DNA of 64,000 bases from Prado023 sp963747335 (GTDB lineage: Bacteria; Actinomycetota; Actinomycetes; S36-B12; CAIYMF01). Where the stretch lies: positions 1 through 64,000 of the forward strand of contig CAVVEV010000011.1 of NCBI GenBank assembly GCA_963747335.1, in the 5' to 3' direction. The position numbers and the translations under genes were made by a program. Below the pieces are notes generated by a model. That model was not told the DNA's origin. It did not search any database and saw only the letters and a list, made by a program, of their open reading frames with translations. The stretch's first letter is position 1. Each line of letters starts with the position of its first letter. Below, piece after piece: positions 9,417-19,310 of the stretch.

Positions 9417-9966
9417 ATGCGGGGGCACGAACGCCGTGAGGAGCGTCGCGAGGAGCGTCAGACGTTTGGGGCGCGAGGGGGTGCCGACCGGTACCAGATG
9501 CGCGAGAAGATGCTGAGCATTGGTGACGACTTCTGGGTCGAGGACGAGTCCGGCGCGCCGGGCGTTCAAAGTCAACGGCAAGGCGCTGCGGGTGCGCCAG
9601 ACGTTGGTCATCGAGGATGCCAACGGCACGGAACTACTCAAGATCCAGGACCGGCCTGTGCATGTGCGTGAGGTGATGGAGGTCGAGTCCGCCGCGGGTG
9701 GCACGGTGGCCACGGTCAAGAAGGCGGTGATCAGCCCGCTGCGCGAGCGGTTCACCATTCAGATGGCCGGTGGTGGGGAGATGACGGCGCAGGGCAACAT
9801 CACCGACCACGAGTTCGAGATCGAGTCCGGCGGCGCGAAGGTCGCTGAGGTGTCGAAGAAGTGGTTCCGGGTGCGCGACAGCTACGGCGTCGAGGTGGCC
9901 CCGGGGCAGGACGCGGGACTGATCCTGGCGATAGCGGTGTGCATCGACCAGATGGCAGCAGGCTGA
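9417..9966 (+). pseudogene. LURP-one-related (Tubby-like) protein, one frameshift
   Basis: ATG 9417 follows GGAGG at 9404-9408. The N-terminus is charged (MRGHERREERREERQTFG) and runs into MREKMLSIGDDFWVEDESG, the standard LURP-one opening. Near 9560 the frame shifts and the rest follows in another frame: RAFKVNGKALRVRQTLVIED, then ATVKKAVISPLRERFTIQ and VAEVSKKWFRVRDSYGVEVA, ending LILAIAVCIDQMAAG. Removing one base in GGCGCGCCGG would give ESGRRAFKVNGKA and a complete protein of about 180 residues. LURP-one proteins are single-domain beta-barrels around a central helix, some membrane-associated; the function in bacteria is unclear. Two dyad sites lie upstream. Confidence 0.75.
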
Positions 9967-10140
9967 CCGCCAGCGCCATCCCACCACCCGCCCTCCTGCG
10001 TGGCTGGCTGCGGTCGTGACCGTGTGTCCATCACCTCGTGGGCGGCAAGAAGGCCAGGAGCTGCCTGGACGTGCTCAAGAGGTGGCTGGCCGTGTACAAC
10101 AACAAGTCCACTGTGTGTGCTCAGACGAAGGAGTGTGGCC

Positions 10141-11277
10141 GTGACCACGGAGATCAGCGACCTGACGGAGTTGGCGTACGAGGGCGGGGAGCCGCTGTCC
10201 ACGACCCCGGTGGTGGGTGCGCCGCCCGGATCGCCGTCGGCACATCTGACGGCCTCTGCGGAACGGGTGCGCGACGGTGAGATCCGGGTCACGGTGCTGG
10301 GGTCGGGCGACCCGTTCGTGAAGTCCAGCCAGGCGTGCGCGTCGCTGCTGATCGAGGTCGGCAACCCCCAACGGGACCTGTTCTTCTTCGACCTGGGCTC
10401 CGGTGCCGTGGCGAACTACACCGGCCTGGCGCTGCCGGTGACGGCCGCGACGAAGGTGTTCCTGACCCACCTGCACGCCGACCATGTGGGCGACATGCCC
10501 ACGATGGTGTGGAGCATGGCCAAGGCCGGTCGACGCGACCTGGTCGAGGTCTGGGGACCGGCCGGGGAGACCCCGGAGCTGGGGACCCGCTCCTACACCG
10601 AGCACCTGGCGGCCGCGCATGCCTGGGACATGTCGTCGCTGCGCGGGCATCCCGGTCAGTCCGGTGCCCGGATGGAGGTCTCCGAGGTGCCTTGGGACCG
10701 GACCGCGACGGTGTACGACCGCAACGGCGTGCAGGTCTCGTCGTTCCCGGTGATCCACATCATCAACGGTGCTGTGGGCTACCGGCTGGACTACAACGGG
10801 CGCAGCGTGGTCTTCTCCGGTGACACCCGCCCGTGCCACCCGTTGATCGACGCCTGCGATGGTGCGGACCTGCTGGTCCACGAGACGTTCCCGTCGGCGC
10901 CGGTGTTCGCCCAGAAGGCCGGCGTGCCGCTGGGGTTCGCCGAGCAGGTCGTCAACGGCGCCCACACCAGCCCGACGGCCGCGGGCCGGGTGTTCGCCCG
11001 AGCCGGGGCACGGATGTCGGTGATGTGGCACCTGGCCGTGGACCATCAGGTAGTCGGCCCGGCCTATGCCGACATGCGCACCCAGTACGACGGCCCGGTC
11101 ACGATCGCCCAGGACCTGACCACGTTCGACCTCAGTGCCGAGTCCATCGTGACCCGCCAGTCGATCATCGACCCGGCCGCGTGGCCGGTGCTCGGCCCGA
11201 CGACCGTGACCGGCCCACCCATGTCACCACCGCCCGAGCCGCCCGCATGGTGGGCCGGGGCACTGCTCACCGACTGA
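10141..11277 (+). CDS. Metallo-beta-lactamase-fold hydrolase
   Basis: 378 residues. I chose GTG 10141 because AAGGAG lies about 8 bases upstream and the protein pattern starts there. The zinc-binding motif HLHADHVGD is at residues 110-118; further ligands are probably the histidine in SFPVIHIING, the aspartate in VVFSGDTRPC and the histidine in MWHLAVDHQVV. The long insert after the first motif (GPAGETPELGTRSYTEHLAA, then AHAWDMSSLRG) resembles a group sometimes labelled GntH-like in guanitoxin-type annotations. The substrate cannot be inferred. No signal peptide is present, so it is likely cytoplasmic. It may be co-transcribed with the LURP-one gene 174 bases upstream, and it converges on another MBL-fold gene. 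Confidence 0.85.
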   Translation: MTTEISDLTELAYEGGEPLSTTPVVGAPPGSPSAHLTASAERVRDGEIRVTVLGSGDPFVKSSQACASLLIEVGNPQRDLFFFDLGSGAVANYTGLALPVTAATKVFLTHLHADHVGDMPTMVWSMAKAGRRDLVEVWGPAGETPELGTRSYTEHLAAAHAWDMSSLRGHPGQSGARMEVSEVPWDRTATVYDRNGVQVSSFPVIHIINGAVGYRLDYNGRSVVFSGDTRPCHPLIDACDGADLLVHETFPSAPVFAQKAGVPLGFAEQVVNGAHTSPTAAGRVFARAGARMSVMWHLAVDHQVVGPAYADMRTQYDGPVTIAQDLTTFDLSAESIVTRQSIIDPAAWPVLGPTTVTGPPMSPPPEPPAWWAGALLTD

Positions 11278-11340
11278 GCGCGCACCCGCCGCGCCGTCAC
11301 CTCGGGGTGTGAAGGGCCACGCTCCGCAGTCGGTGGCGGC

Positions 11341-12318
11341 TCAGTACTCGACGGGCATTCGCCGGGTGCTGGCAAGGGCGTACATGGAGTCGAAGATGGC
11401 CGGCTTGTCCCACGGGGCGCCGGGGGCCTCGTCGCGGAACTCCCGGTAGGCACGTTCGACGTTGAGGGCCAGCCGGGTCGGGGCCTTCCACTGCCCGAAC
11501 GTGCCGAGGTGGATCCGTTCCGCGGCCTGGGTGGCGGTGAGCCCGGCGTCGAAGGAGGCCCGGGACTCGTCATACACATGCTGGAAGTAGTCCCGCTCCG
11601 CGCGCAGGCCCTCAACCCCGCACACCGGCCCGTGCCCGGGCACGACCACGGCGGGGTCCAGGCCGATCATCGTGTCGATGGCGGCGAAGAACTGGTCGTA
11701 GGAGCCGACCCAGCCCATCGGTGTGCATTCGTGGAACAGCACGTCTCCGGTGAACAGCACCCCCTCGCTGGGCAGGTGCACGATCACGTCACCGACCTGG
11801 TGCGCCGGGCCCACGTAGATCAGGTGGGCCTGCGTGCCGTCGAGGTCCAGCACGTGGCGGTCGTCGAACAGGGTGGTGGGCAGGACCAGCTCGATGCCGT
11901 CGAAGTTGTAGTCCTTCGCGAGCTGGTCACCGGCGGCCAGCAGGCCGGGGTGTGCGGCCGTCAGGACCTTGCGCATGTTCGGGTCGGCGACACCGTGAAC
12001 GATGTGCTGGCTCTCCACCGGGTCGGCGGCGATCTTCATCCGCTCGGGCATCGAGCGGTGCGCGATGATCTCCGCGTCGGGGAACAGCTGGTTGCCCGCG
12101 ACGTGGTCGATGTCCTCATGGGTCAGCACCACGTAGCGGGGCATGCCCGACCAGACCGGGCTGAACAGGTCGATCATCTGCTGAGCGTGCGCCAGGTCCG
12201 ACTGCGTGTCGATGACCACCCCGCCGCCGAGATTGATCAGACCGGAGTTGGCATCGCACACCCGGTTGGCCTCATTGAGCACCGCGTAACAGTTGTCACT
12301 GACCTGCTGCATCTTCAT
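11341..12318 (-). CDS. Metallo-beta-lactamase-fold hydrolase
   Basis: 325 residues; ATG 12318 follows an AGGAAGG site. The metal motif is HEDIDHVAGN (residues 67-76), an HxDxDH-type variant in which the second position of the usual HxHxDH is Asp69. Further likely ligands are the histidine in YVGPAHQVGDVIVHLP, the aspartate in VLFTGDVLFHECTPMGW and the histidine in VVVPGHGPVCG. Proteins of this pattern are cyclase-like or SoxH/quinoprotein-related MBL hydrolases of unknown substrate. The C-terminal 60 residues (LALNVERAYREFRDEAPGAP) are helical. An inverted repeat and dyad site C lie in its upstream region. Confidence 0.85.
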   Translation of the reverse strand: MKMQQVSDNCYAVLNEANRVCDANSGLINLGGGVVIDTQSDLAHAQQMIDLFSPVWSGMPRYVVLTHEDIDHVAGNQLFPDAEIIAHRSMPERMKIAADPVESQHIVHGVADPNMRKVLTAAHPGLLAAGDQLAKDYNFDGIELVLPTTLFDDRHVLDLDGTQAHLIYVGPAHQVGDVIVHLPSEGVLFTGDVLFHECTPMGWVGSYDQFFAAIDTMIGLDPAVVVPGHGPVCGVEGLRAERDYFQHVYDESRASFDAGLTATQAAERIHLGTFGQWKAPTRLALNVERAYREFRDEAPGAPWDKPAIFDSMYALASTRRMPVEY

Positions 12319-12357
12319 GGGAACCGTCTTCCTTCCTGTGGGCTGTCTCGTTGGCGA

Positions 12358-12379
12358 CGCTCACCTCGCGGGGTGAGCG
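12358..12379. promoter_or_regulatory. Inverted repeat CGCTCACC-N6-GGTGAGCG
   Basis: A perfect 8-bp dyad about 40-60 bases upstream of the minus-strand MBL gene, between it and dyad site C. It contains CACCTCGCGGG; similar CACCTCGTGGG strings occur at about 10031 and 17099 in front of other genes of the block. Operator or 5' leader hairpin; unproven. Confidence 0.4.
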
Positions 12380-12417
12380 GTGTACGTCAGTCCACCACCC
12401 AATTCCAGGTTGGTGCC

Positions 12418-12434
12418 TCCTCCGCGGAGGAGGA
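12418..12434. promoter_or_regulatory. Dyad site C, TCCTCC-N5-GGAGGA
   Basis: Perfectly symmetrical variant of the motif, embedded in the 18-base palindrome CCTCCTCCGCGGAGGAGG. It lies 100 bases upstream of the minus-strand MBL gene, between it and the SulP remnant. Confidence 0.5.
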
Positions 12435-12499
12435 TTCCGCCGGTACCGCTCGCCGGTTCCACGTGAGGGCCCGGCGCTGAGCGCGCAGGTCGCGGGGTT

Positions 12500-14241
12500 C
12501 TACTGGTGGACGCGGTCGAGGTCGATGCCGGTGACCGAGGAGGCTGCGGCAGCGCACGGTGGGGAAGCGGTCCTCGGGCGGGATCACGTCCGCGAGCCCG
12601 GTCCTGCTCAGCTGTGCCTCGAACGTTGCTCGTGACCGGGCCAGGACGAACCGGATGCCGCCGCCCTTGAGTTCGGCCACGACATCGGTGAGCGCCTGGG
12701 CGCCGGCGGTGTCGAGGTCGCTGACTGATTCGGCGTCGAAGATCAGGGTGGTGACGAGGTCGGTCGCACCGCGTACGGCGTCGTGCACGCGGCTGCGGAA
12801 GTAGCGGCTGTTCGCGAAGAACAGCCGGTCGTCCAGGCGGAAGATCACCACTCCGGGGAAGACGACGGCGTCGCGGCGGCGTTCGACGTCGACGAACCGG
12901 CGGGCAGGGGGCTCCACCCGAGGACGGCGTCGCGAGGTTGGGCGCAGCGCCGCACGACGTCGAGGATGGACAGCAGCACGGCCAGGATCAGTGAGGGCAG
13001 CAACCCGATCGTGAGCATGCCGATGACCGTGATGACCGCGACCACCAGCTCGCCGCGGGACCCGCGGGCGAACGCCCGCCACGCGCCGAGGTCCATCAGC
13101 CCAAGGGCGGCATAGATGATCACCGCACCGAGGGTGGCCTTGGGCAGCAGCGCCAGCGCCCCGGTCAGGAACAGCAGCACGACGGCGACGCCGGCCCGAC
13201 CAACCCGACGACCTGGGTGCGTCCGCCCAGCCGGATATTCAGCGCACTTCGCGAGCGCTGGACCCGAGGGGGATCGCCTGGGAGATCCCCGCGGCCATGT
13301 CGATGCCCGCCCGTAGCGGTCAGCTCACGGTTGGCGTCCACCTTGGGGCGTCTTGGCTGCGCGTAGCCTTGGCGACGGCCAAGATGGCGAGAAGCCGACC
13401 ACGACGATCCCCACCGCCGCCGGGAGCAGGATCACGATCTCGGCAGGGACACCGAGGTCCACGCCAACGTCGCGAGGCCCTGCGGGATGTCGCCGACGAC
13501 CACCACGCCCTGGGCGCTCGAGGTCCACGGCGCCGACGGGCCATCGAGACGACGCCACCAGTGGGGCCGGCACTTCGGAGCGGACGTGCTCCAGACCAGA
13601 ATCAGCGTCAGGAACAGCCCCGCCGATCAGCAGCGTGAGCCGGGCCATGGGGATCGCCCGGAACAGGTCGAGCGAACTGATTGAGCGTATTCCTGTGCGG
13701 GGTTCTCCCGCGCGGCGACCGTAGTCGGCAGCTGGCCCAGGACGATGTAGAGCCGAGGCCCACGATGAACCCGTCGAGCACCGGACGGGCGAAGATCCGG
13801 AGATGAAGCCCAGGTGCAGCGGCGAGCACGAGGAGACACCCGCCCACGAGCAGGGACAGGATCGCGGTCAGCAGCACGTAGGAGTCGGTGGGTCCGCCGC
13901 GACCGGGGCGATCAGGGCGGGGTGAGCGCGGCGATGGTGGAGGTGGGTGCCGTCACCAGTCGCCGGGACGAGCCGAAGCGGCGTAGGCAACCAGTGCCAG
14001 CAGCACCCGTACAGGCCGAACCACCGGCAGGCCGGCGACCGAGCGTACGCGATCGCCTGCGGCACAGCAGCGCCCCAGCGTCGAGGCCGGCGAGCACATC
14101 GACGACCATGCAGCTGGCGCGGATATCCGGAGAGCGACGAGCGGCACGAAGCGCACCGGGACGTTGACCACACCTCGGCGGAACGGGCGCAGAGCCCCTC
14201 GTCCGCGGGAACCACGTCTTAGTCAGTCCCCGGGTGCTCAT
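12500..14241 (-). pseudogene. SulP-family anion transporter with STAS domain, heavily frameshifted
   Basis: The protein can be followed in pieces through all three minus-strand frames. An N-terminal membrane part includes VVDVLAGLDAGALL, PQAIAYARS, SSRRLVTAPTSTIAALT and LLTAILSLLVGGCLLVLAAA, then RIFARPVLDGFIVGLG. A later membrane part has LLPKATLGAVIIYAALGLMD and VVAVITVIGMLTIGLLP. The C-terminal STAS domain has PGVVIFRLDDRLFFANSRYF and LIFDAESVSDLDTAGAQALT. A stop that fits the family end (SSVTGIDLDRVHQ) is at 12500-12502. I count at least six shifts, far more than in neighbouring genes, so this copy looks genuinely dead. Two intact SulP genes lie 3-9 kb away. Confidence 0.75.
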
Positions 14242-14720
14242 CCGTGCTGGCTCCTCGCGGCTGTCGGGTGACGGCGGCGCCGGTGCGGTCGGTGCGCGTC
14301 CCGACGGTGTCCCAGTCGAGGAACAGCACGCAGGCTCCCGAATGCTCGGGTACCAGGCCCTGCAGGACGTCGGCGTCGTAGGTCAGCCCAGCTCTCGGTC
14401 ACGCGTGGGTTGCCCAGGGTGAGGACAGCGTCGCCGGCCAGGTGGGCATCAGGGTCCAGCAGCGACAGTGTGCCCCGCACGCGACACGACCCCGGACGGG
14501 CCAGGTGTTGTGCCCGCTGGGCCCACAGGTCGAGGAACGCGCCGGTCGGCAGGTAGCCCAGGGCTGAGGTGGGGGTCGAGGATGCCCAGATCGTCGAGGG
14601 CGCCAGGTCGACCAGCGTCAGGGCCCTGCCGTCGAACAGCAGGCCACGCGCCACGTGCGCGTACACCTCGCCACCGACCGCACCTGCATGGTGTGCAGCA
14701 CAGCACCGGTGGCCATGCGC
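14242..14720 (-). pseudogene. Decayed gene of unknown function upstream of the SulP remnant
   Basis: Minus-strand pieces in alternating frames read as one protein: MATGAVLHTMQ, VYAHVARGLLFDGRALTLVD, a stretch with DPDAHLAGDAVLTLGNPRVT, and LTYDADVLQGLVPEHSGACV then LFLDWDTVGTRTDR. No family is recognised. It would have formed a short operon with the SulP remnant and shares the upstream dyad site D with the LuxR gene on the other strand. Confidence 0.4.
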
Positions 14721-14725
14721 AGGCA

Positions 14726-14742
14726 TCCTCCGCTGCGGATGA
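14726..14742. promoter_or_regulatory. Dyad site D, TCCTCC-N5-GGATGA
   Basis: In the divergent space between the decayed minus-strand operon and the LuxR regulator gene. One half-site has the C variant, as in site C. Confidence 0.5.
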
Positions 14743-14789
14743 GCGTGAGGGCGCCTGACCCACCGGAGAGGGCGGGTTAGGATCCTCGG

Positions 14790-17018
14790 GTGGTCGACCG
14801 CGGTGCCGCCAGGAGGATCAGCGGTGTCGGGGTGATCGAGCGCGAGGCCCTGCTGGCCCGGTTGCAGGACAACGCCCACGTCCCGGTGGTGATGGTCCAC
14901 GCGGGGGCAGGATTCGGCAAGAGCACCGTGGCGGCCCAGTGGGCGCAGCGGGATCCACGACCTCACGCGCTGGTGCGGATCGCCCGGTTCCTCGATGACC
15001 CGGCCGCGCTGGCGCTTGCGCTCGTCGACGCCCTGGAGGCGGTCGGGACCGGGTGCTGGGGAGATCCGGGGGGTGGTCACGGCAGCGGAGCCGGGCTTCT
15101 CGGCCTTCCTGCTCCCGGCAGTGACCCGACTGGCGGCCACGCGCGGGGGGCCCTTCGTCCTGGTGGTCGATGACATCCATCTGCTGACCCGGCCTGAGTG
15201 CCACGAGGTGCTGAACGCCGTTGCCGAGGGTGTGCCGAACGGCTCGCAGCTCATGCTTCTCAGCCGGGTGGGGCCACCACCCTGGGTGGCGCGGGTGCGC
15301 GGGCAGGGGCGGCTGCTGGACCTGGGTGCGCCGGATCTGGCGTTCGACGACGAGGAGGGCCGTCGCCTTCTGCGGAACCTGGGCGCCACGCTGCCGGGGG
15401 AGCAGGCGGCCGAGCTCGTCACGCGTGCTGAGGGATGGCCGGTGGGGCTGTACCTGATGGCGCTGTCGCTTGCGCAAGCGTGCCGACCAGGGCTGGCCGG
15501 ACGTCCAGCGTCGCTCCCGCGGGTTCCGACGTGTTCGTCGTCGACTACCTGAGGGCGGAGGTACTTGCCGGACTGGCCGAGCCGACACGCGACTTCCTGC
15601 GCAGGACGTCCATCCTCGACGAGCTCAGCGGTCCGCTGTGCGACGCCGTGGTGGACCGCCGCGACTCCGCGGCTGTTCTGTCCGGACTCAGCCGTCAGCT
15701 GCCGCTGGTCGTCCCGCTCGATGACGTGGGCCACCGGTACCGCTACCACCACCTGCTGGCCGATGCCCTGCGGGCAGACCTGCAGGGGCAGGAGCCGTGG
15801 CTGGTGCCCGAGCTGCACCTGCGGGCCTCGGACTGGTTCGATTCGCACGGCGATCAGGACCCTGCCATCCGGCATGCCAAGGAGGCCGGAGACCTCGAGC
15901 GCACCGGCACGCTCGTGTGGGCCGGTGTCCCGGGATGCATCGCCTCCGGGCGCCCCGACCGACTCGGCTCCTGGCTGGGCGACCTCGACGACCTCCAAGT
16001 CAGGTCCGACCGGTGGCTGACGCTGGCCGCCGCCTGGCTCGGGCTGCAGACCGGTGACCCGGACCGGATGACCCGATGGATCCTCGCCGCGGAGGCGCAC
16101 GCCGGCCCGGGTTGGGCGACCCGCGTCGCGGGCGACGAGTTCACCGCCAGCCTGGCGTGCATCCGCATCACCATCGGCGACTTCGGGCTCGAGGGCTCCA
16201 TCGAGCTGTGCCGAGCCGCACAGCGGGGGCTTCCGCCGGAATCGGGATTCCGGGCCGCGGCCTTCCAGAACGAGGGAGTCGCGCTGACGTTGACCCGCCG
16301 ATTCCCCGAGGGGATGGCCAGCCTGCAGCAGGCCGAGCGACTGGGCCGGGCCCTGGGCGTGCACGTGATCGAGGCGAACGCCCTGGCATGGCAGGGCCTG
16401 CTCGCCCTGCTGGCCGACGACTGGGCGCTCGGCGCACCACTGATCGCACGCGCCGGTGACCTCGTCGAGCTGCATCGGCTCGATCGACTGGCCACCTCGG
16501 CCACCAGCGTCACGGCCCTGGCCCTGCTGCAGGCGGCGCGGAGCAACAGGGACCAGGCCCGGGTAACACTGGGCACAGCGCGCCGGCTCACCAGCAAGGT
16601 CAGCCAGATCGCCCCCTGGTTCGCCGTGGCCGGCCCGCTCGTGCAGGCACGGGCCGCGATCCTGCTCGGGGACGGCGCTCTTGCCCGCACCCTGTGCTCC
16701 GAGGCCAAGGACCACATGATCCCCGATCTGGCCGACACCCTGCTGGCCGACTTCCTGGCCGAGACCGAGGCGTTGCTGCGGACCCTGCAGACCGACGGGG
16801 TCTCCGCAGCCGCGCTGACCGCCGCGGAGCTCCGGGTCCTGCAGTTCCTGCCCAGCCGGTTGACGTTCCAGCAGATCGGCGAGCACCTCTTCCTGTCCCA
16901 GACCACGATCAAGACCCACGCGCAGGCGATCTACCGCAAACTCGGAGTCTCCTCCCGCGACGAGGCTGTCACGCGCGCGCAGTCCCTCGGCCTGGTCGAA
17001 TCACCACCCCTGATCTGA
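14790..17018 (+). pseudogene. MalT-like LuxR-family ATPase regulator, two frameshifts
   Basis: A regulator of about 740 residues read in three frames. Part 1: IEREALLARLQDN and the Walker A motif GAGFGKST. Part 2, after a shift near 15050: a Walker B-like strand FVLVVDDIHLL and AEGWPVGLYLMALSLA. Part 3, after a shift near 15500: VFVVDYLRAEVLAGLAEPTR, a TPR-like helical region and a C-terminal LuxR/GerE helix-turn-helix (AAELRVLQFLPSRLTFQQIG, TIKTHAQAIYRKLGVSSRDE). This is the STAND-ATPase layout of MalT-type activators that respond to a small ligand. Start is GTG 14790 or GTG 14832 (AGGAGG nearby). The large helical and DNA-binding part is clean, so the shifts may be sequencing errors or recent. 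It sits centrally among the dyad sites and is the natural candidate to bind them. Confidence 0.75.
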
Positions 17019-17076
17019 CGCACCCGGGGAGCGGGACCACTCGACCCCCTCTCGAGGCGCGCCGGAATGGGAGAAG

Positions 17077-17093
17077 TCATCCTCCGCGGAGGA
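17077..17093. promoter_or_regulatory. Dyad site E, TCATCC-N5-GGAGGA
   Basis: Within the 18-base palindrome CATCCTCCGCGGAGGATG, 65-80 bases upstream of the SHOCT gene. A CACCTCGTGGGTG string follows at about 17099. Confidence 0.55.
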
Positions 17094-17157
17094 TGCCCAC
17101 CTCGTGGGTGAGTGGGTTCACTGGCGAATGTCCTGGAACCTATGAGAGGAACTGCTG

Positions 17158-17553
17158 ATGGACTTCAACGACCCGAGCCTGTGGGACGTCCTGGTGTGGA
17201 GCTTCTGGATCTTCGTCTGGATCTCGGCGATCATGATCTGGTTCCGCTGCCTGTTCGACCTGTTCGGCGACCACACCCTGTCCGGGTGGGGTAAGGCTGG
17301 CTGGTCGCTGCTGCTGATCTTCGTGCCCTGGCTGGGTGCGTTCATCTACCTGATCGCCCGCGGCAAGAGCATGAACGAGCGCCAGATGGCCAAGATGGCC
17401 GACGCCCAAGCCAGCCAGGAGCGCTACATCCAGCAGGTCGCGGCCAAGACCGCCACGCCGGCTGAGCAGATCGCCGACGCCAAGGGCCTGCTCGACTCAG
17501 GTGCGATCAGCCAGTCGGAGTTCGACGCCCTCAAGGCCAGGGCGATGGCCTGA
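17158..17553 (+). CDS. SHOCT-domain membrane protein
   Basis: 131 residues; ATG 17158 with GAGAGGA upstream. Two hydrophobic segments (about residues 8-38, rich in Trp and Phe, and 44-68, including AGWSLLLIFVPWLGAFIYLI) form a phospholipase_D-nuclease_N/PLDc_N-like membrane module. The C-terminus is a short SHOCT motif (TPAEQIADAKGLLDSGAISQ, SEFDALKA), usually an oligomerisation element. It is probably the first gene of an operon with the SulP gene 62 bases downstream, behind dyad site E. Confidence 0.85.
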   Translation: MDFNDPSLWDVLVWSFWIFVWISAIMIWFRCLFDLFGDHTLSGWGKAGWSLLLIFVPWLGAFIYLIARGKSMNERQMAKMADAQASQERYIQQVAAKTATPAEQIADAKGLLDSGAISQSEFDALKARAMA

Positions 17554-17614
17554 CCGGGGGTGGGCTCGCGTCGAGGGGGCCCGTTCGGCGGTGGGATCGA
17601 TGGAGGTGTCGCTG

Positions 17615-19285
17615 ATGGCCAGGATCCCCTGGGGTCGTGAGACGGTCGCCGGTCTCGCGGGCGCGATCGGGTCCGTTCCGGACGGGATGGCAACGGCGGT
17701 GCTGGCCGGGGCGAACCCGATGGCGGGCCTGTATGCCTCCTTCGCGGGCCCGGTGGCGGGCGGTCTCCTGCAGTCGACCACGGTCATGGTCATCGCCACG
17801 ACCTCGGCCGCCGCGGTCACCACCGCCGAGGTGATGACCGAGGGTCCCGCCGACCCGCTGCGGACGTTGGCGACCCTGACCATCCTCGCTGGGCTGTTCA
17901 TGCTGCTGGCCACGAGACTCGGGTTCGCGCGCCTGATGCGCTTCGTGTCCGCCTCGGTGATGGGCGGGTTCATGTTCGGTGTCGGGCTCATCCTGATCCT
18001 CGGCCAGCTGGCTGACGCCACGGGCGTGACGACCAGCGGGGGGTCGACCCTCGAGAAGGCACTGAACACCCTGAGGCAGTGGCAGTACTTCGAGCGGGCC
18101 TCGGTGTTCACGGCCGTCACGGCGATCGGGATCAGCGTCGCCCTGGGCCGCGGGAGGATGGCCGCGCTGGCGCCGCTGATCGGGATCGTCGTCCCGACCC
18201 TCGTGCTCAAGGCGACCGGGGCGGAGGTCGAGACCGTCGCCTCGTCCTCGGGCCCGATCGCGGTCGGACTGCCCCCGCTGGTCCTGCCGGACCTCGGGCT
18301 GATCTCCCCCACCCTTCTGGCCTCCGCGGCGGCCCTGACGATCGTGGTCCTCGTCCAGGCCGCCGGGGTCGGGGCGGCGTACCCCAACACCGACGGGACC
18401 CGCATCGACGTCGGCCGGGACTTCTACGCCCAGGGCGGGGCCAACCTCGCCTCAGGGCTGGTGGGTGGGATCCCGGTGGGTGGCAGCGTCGGCCAGACGG
18501 CCTTCAACGTGATGGCCGGCGGCCGAACCCGGTGGGCGGTCATCCTCAGCGGCCTGTGGATGCTGGTGTTCGTCGTCGCCCTGGGCCCGCTGCTGTCCGA
18601 GGTGCCGATCCCAGCCCTCGCCGGGCTCCTGATCCTCGCCGGGTTCGGGTCCCTGAAGCCCCGGGCGCTGGCCCGGACGTGGCAGACGAGCAAGTCCTCC
18701 GGCGCTGCAGCACTGGTGACGATGGTTGCCACCCTGCTCGTCCAGATCCACGTCGCGGTCCTGATCGGGGTCATCCTGTCGCTGCTCCTGGTGGGCATCA
18801 ACAGCTCCTCCACGACGCACATCGTCGCGCTGGAGCCGGGAGCTGCGGGTGGGTGGCGCCGTGGCTCGGTGCCCTCCGCACTACCCGCCGGTCAGGTCAC
18901 CGTGCTCGACATCGAGGGGTCGGGGGCGTTCGTGTCGGTGCCCGACCTGTTCGGCCGGCTGCCCGCGCCGTCCTGGGGCGGCCCCGGCCCGGGCCAGGGC
19001 GGCCAGCCGTCCGTTGTCGTGCTCCGCCTGCGCGGCCACCTGAGGTCCAACCTGACCTTCGTCAAGGCGCTGGAGACCTACGCTGGGCATGTGTCGGGGA
19101 CCGGGGGAGCTGTCCTGGTGTGCGGCCTCCAGCCGGCCACGATCGCCCAGCTGCGATCCGCCGGCCTTCCTGACGCTGTGGTCCTGATTCCCCAGGGCGA
19201 GGAGCTCGACGGCTCGCTGGGGGAGGCCTACGAGCGGGCCCTCGACGTCCTGGCGACCCAGCCGCCGCCCGCGTCGGGCGAGTGA
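17615..19285 (+). CDS. SulP-family anion transporter with C-terminal STAS domain
   Basis: 556 residues. ATG 17615 is preferred because GGAGG at 17602-17606 is well spaced; ATG 17600 lacks such a site. Residues 1 to about 400 are the SulP/SLC26 membrane domain with 12-14 helices (VAGLAGAIGSVPDGMATAVL, MGGFMFGVGLILILGQLADA, SGLVGGIPVGGSVGQTAFNV). From about 425 a STAS-like domain follows (GQVTVLDIEGSGAFVSVPDL, VVVLRLRGHL). SulP proteins move sulfate, bicarbonate or other anions across the cytoplasmic membrane. Which ion is moved cannot be told from sequence; a sulfatase nearby makes sulfate attractive. It converges with the next SulP gene, leaving only 25 bases between the stops. Confidence 0.9.
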   Translation: MARIPWGRETVAGLAGAIGSVPDGMATAVLAGANPMAGLYASFAGPVAGGLLQSTTVMVIATTSAAAVTTAEVMTEGPADPLRTLATLTILAGLFMLLATRLGFARLMRFVSASVMGGFMFGVGLILILGQLADATGVTTSGGSTLEKALNTLRQWQYFERASVFTAVTAIGISVALGRGRMAALAPLIGIVVPTLVLKATGAEVETVASSSGPIAVGLPPLVLPDLGLISPTLLASAAALTIVVLVQAAGVGAAYPNTDGTRIDVGRDFYAQGGANLASGLVGGIPVGGSVGQTAFNVMAGGRTRWAVILSGLWMLVFVVALGPLLSEVPIPALAGLLILAGFGSLKPRALARTWQTSKSSGAAALVTMVATLLVQIHVAVLIGVILSLLLVGINSSSTTHIVALEPGAAGGWRRGSVPSALPAGQVTVLDIEGSGAFVSVPDLFGRLPAPSWGGPGPGQGGQPSVVVLRLRGHLRSNLTFVKALETYAGHVSGTGGAVLVCGLQPATIAQLRSAGLPDAVVLIPQGEELDGSLGEAYERALDVLATQPPPASGE

Positions 19286-19310
19286 CCCCCGACCATCGTC
19301 GGACAGGTGT

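Noticed and set aside
14238..16919. A very long open frame on the minus strand opposite the LuxR gene
   Set aside because: It has no family features and arises from G/C-rich codon bias of the plus-strand gene. The LuxR frames match a known architecture.
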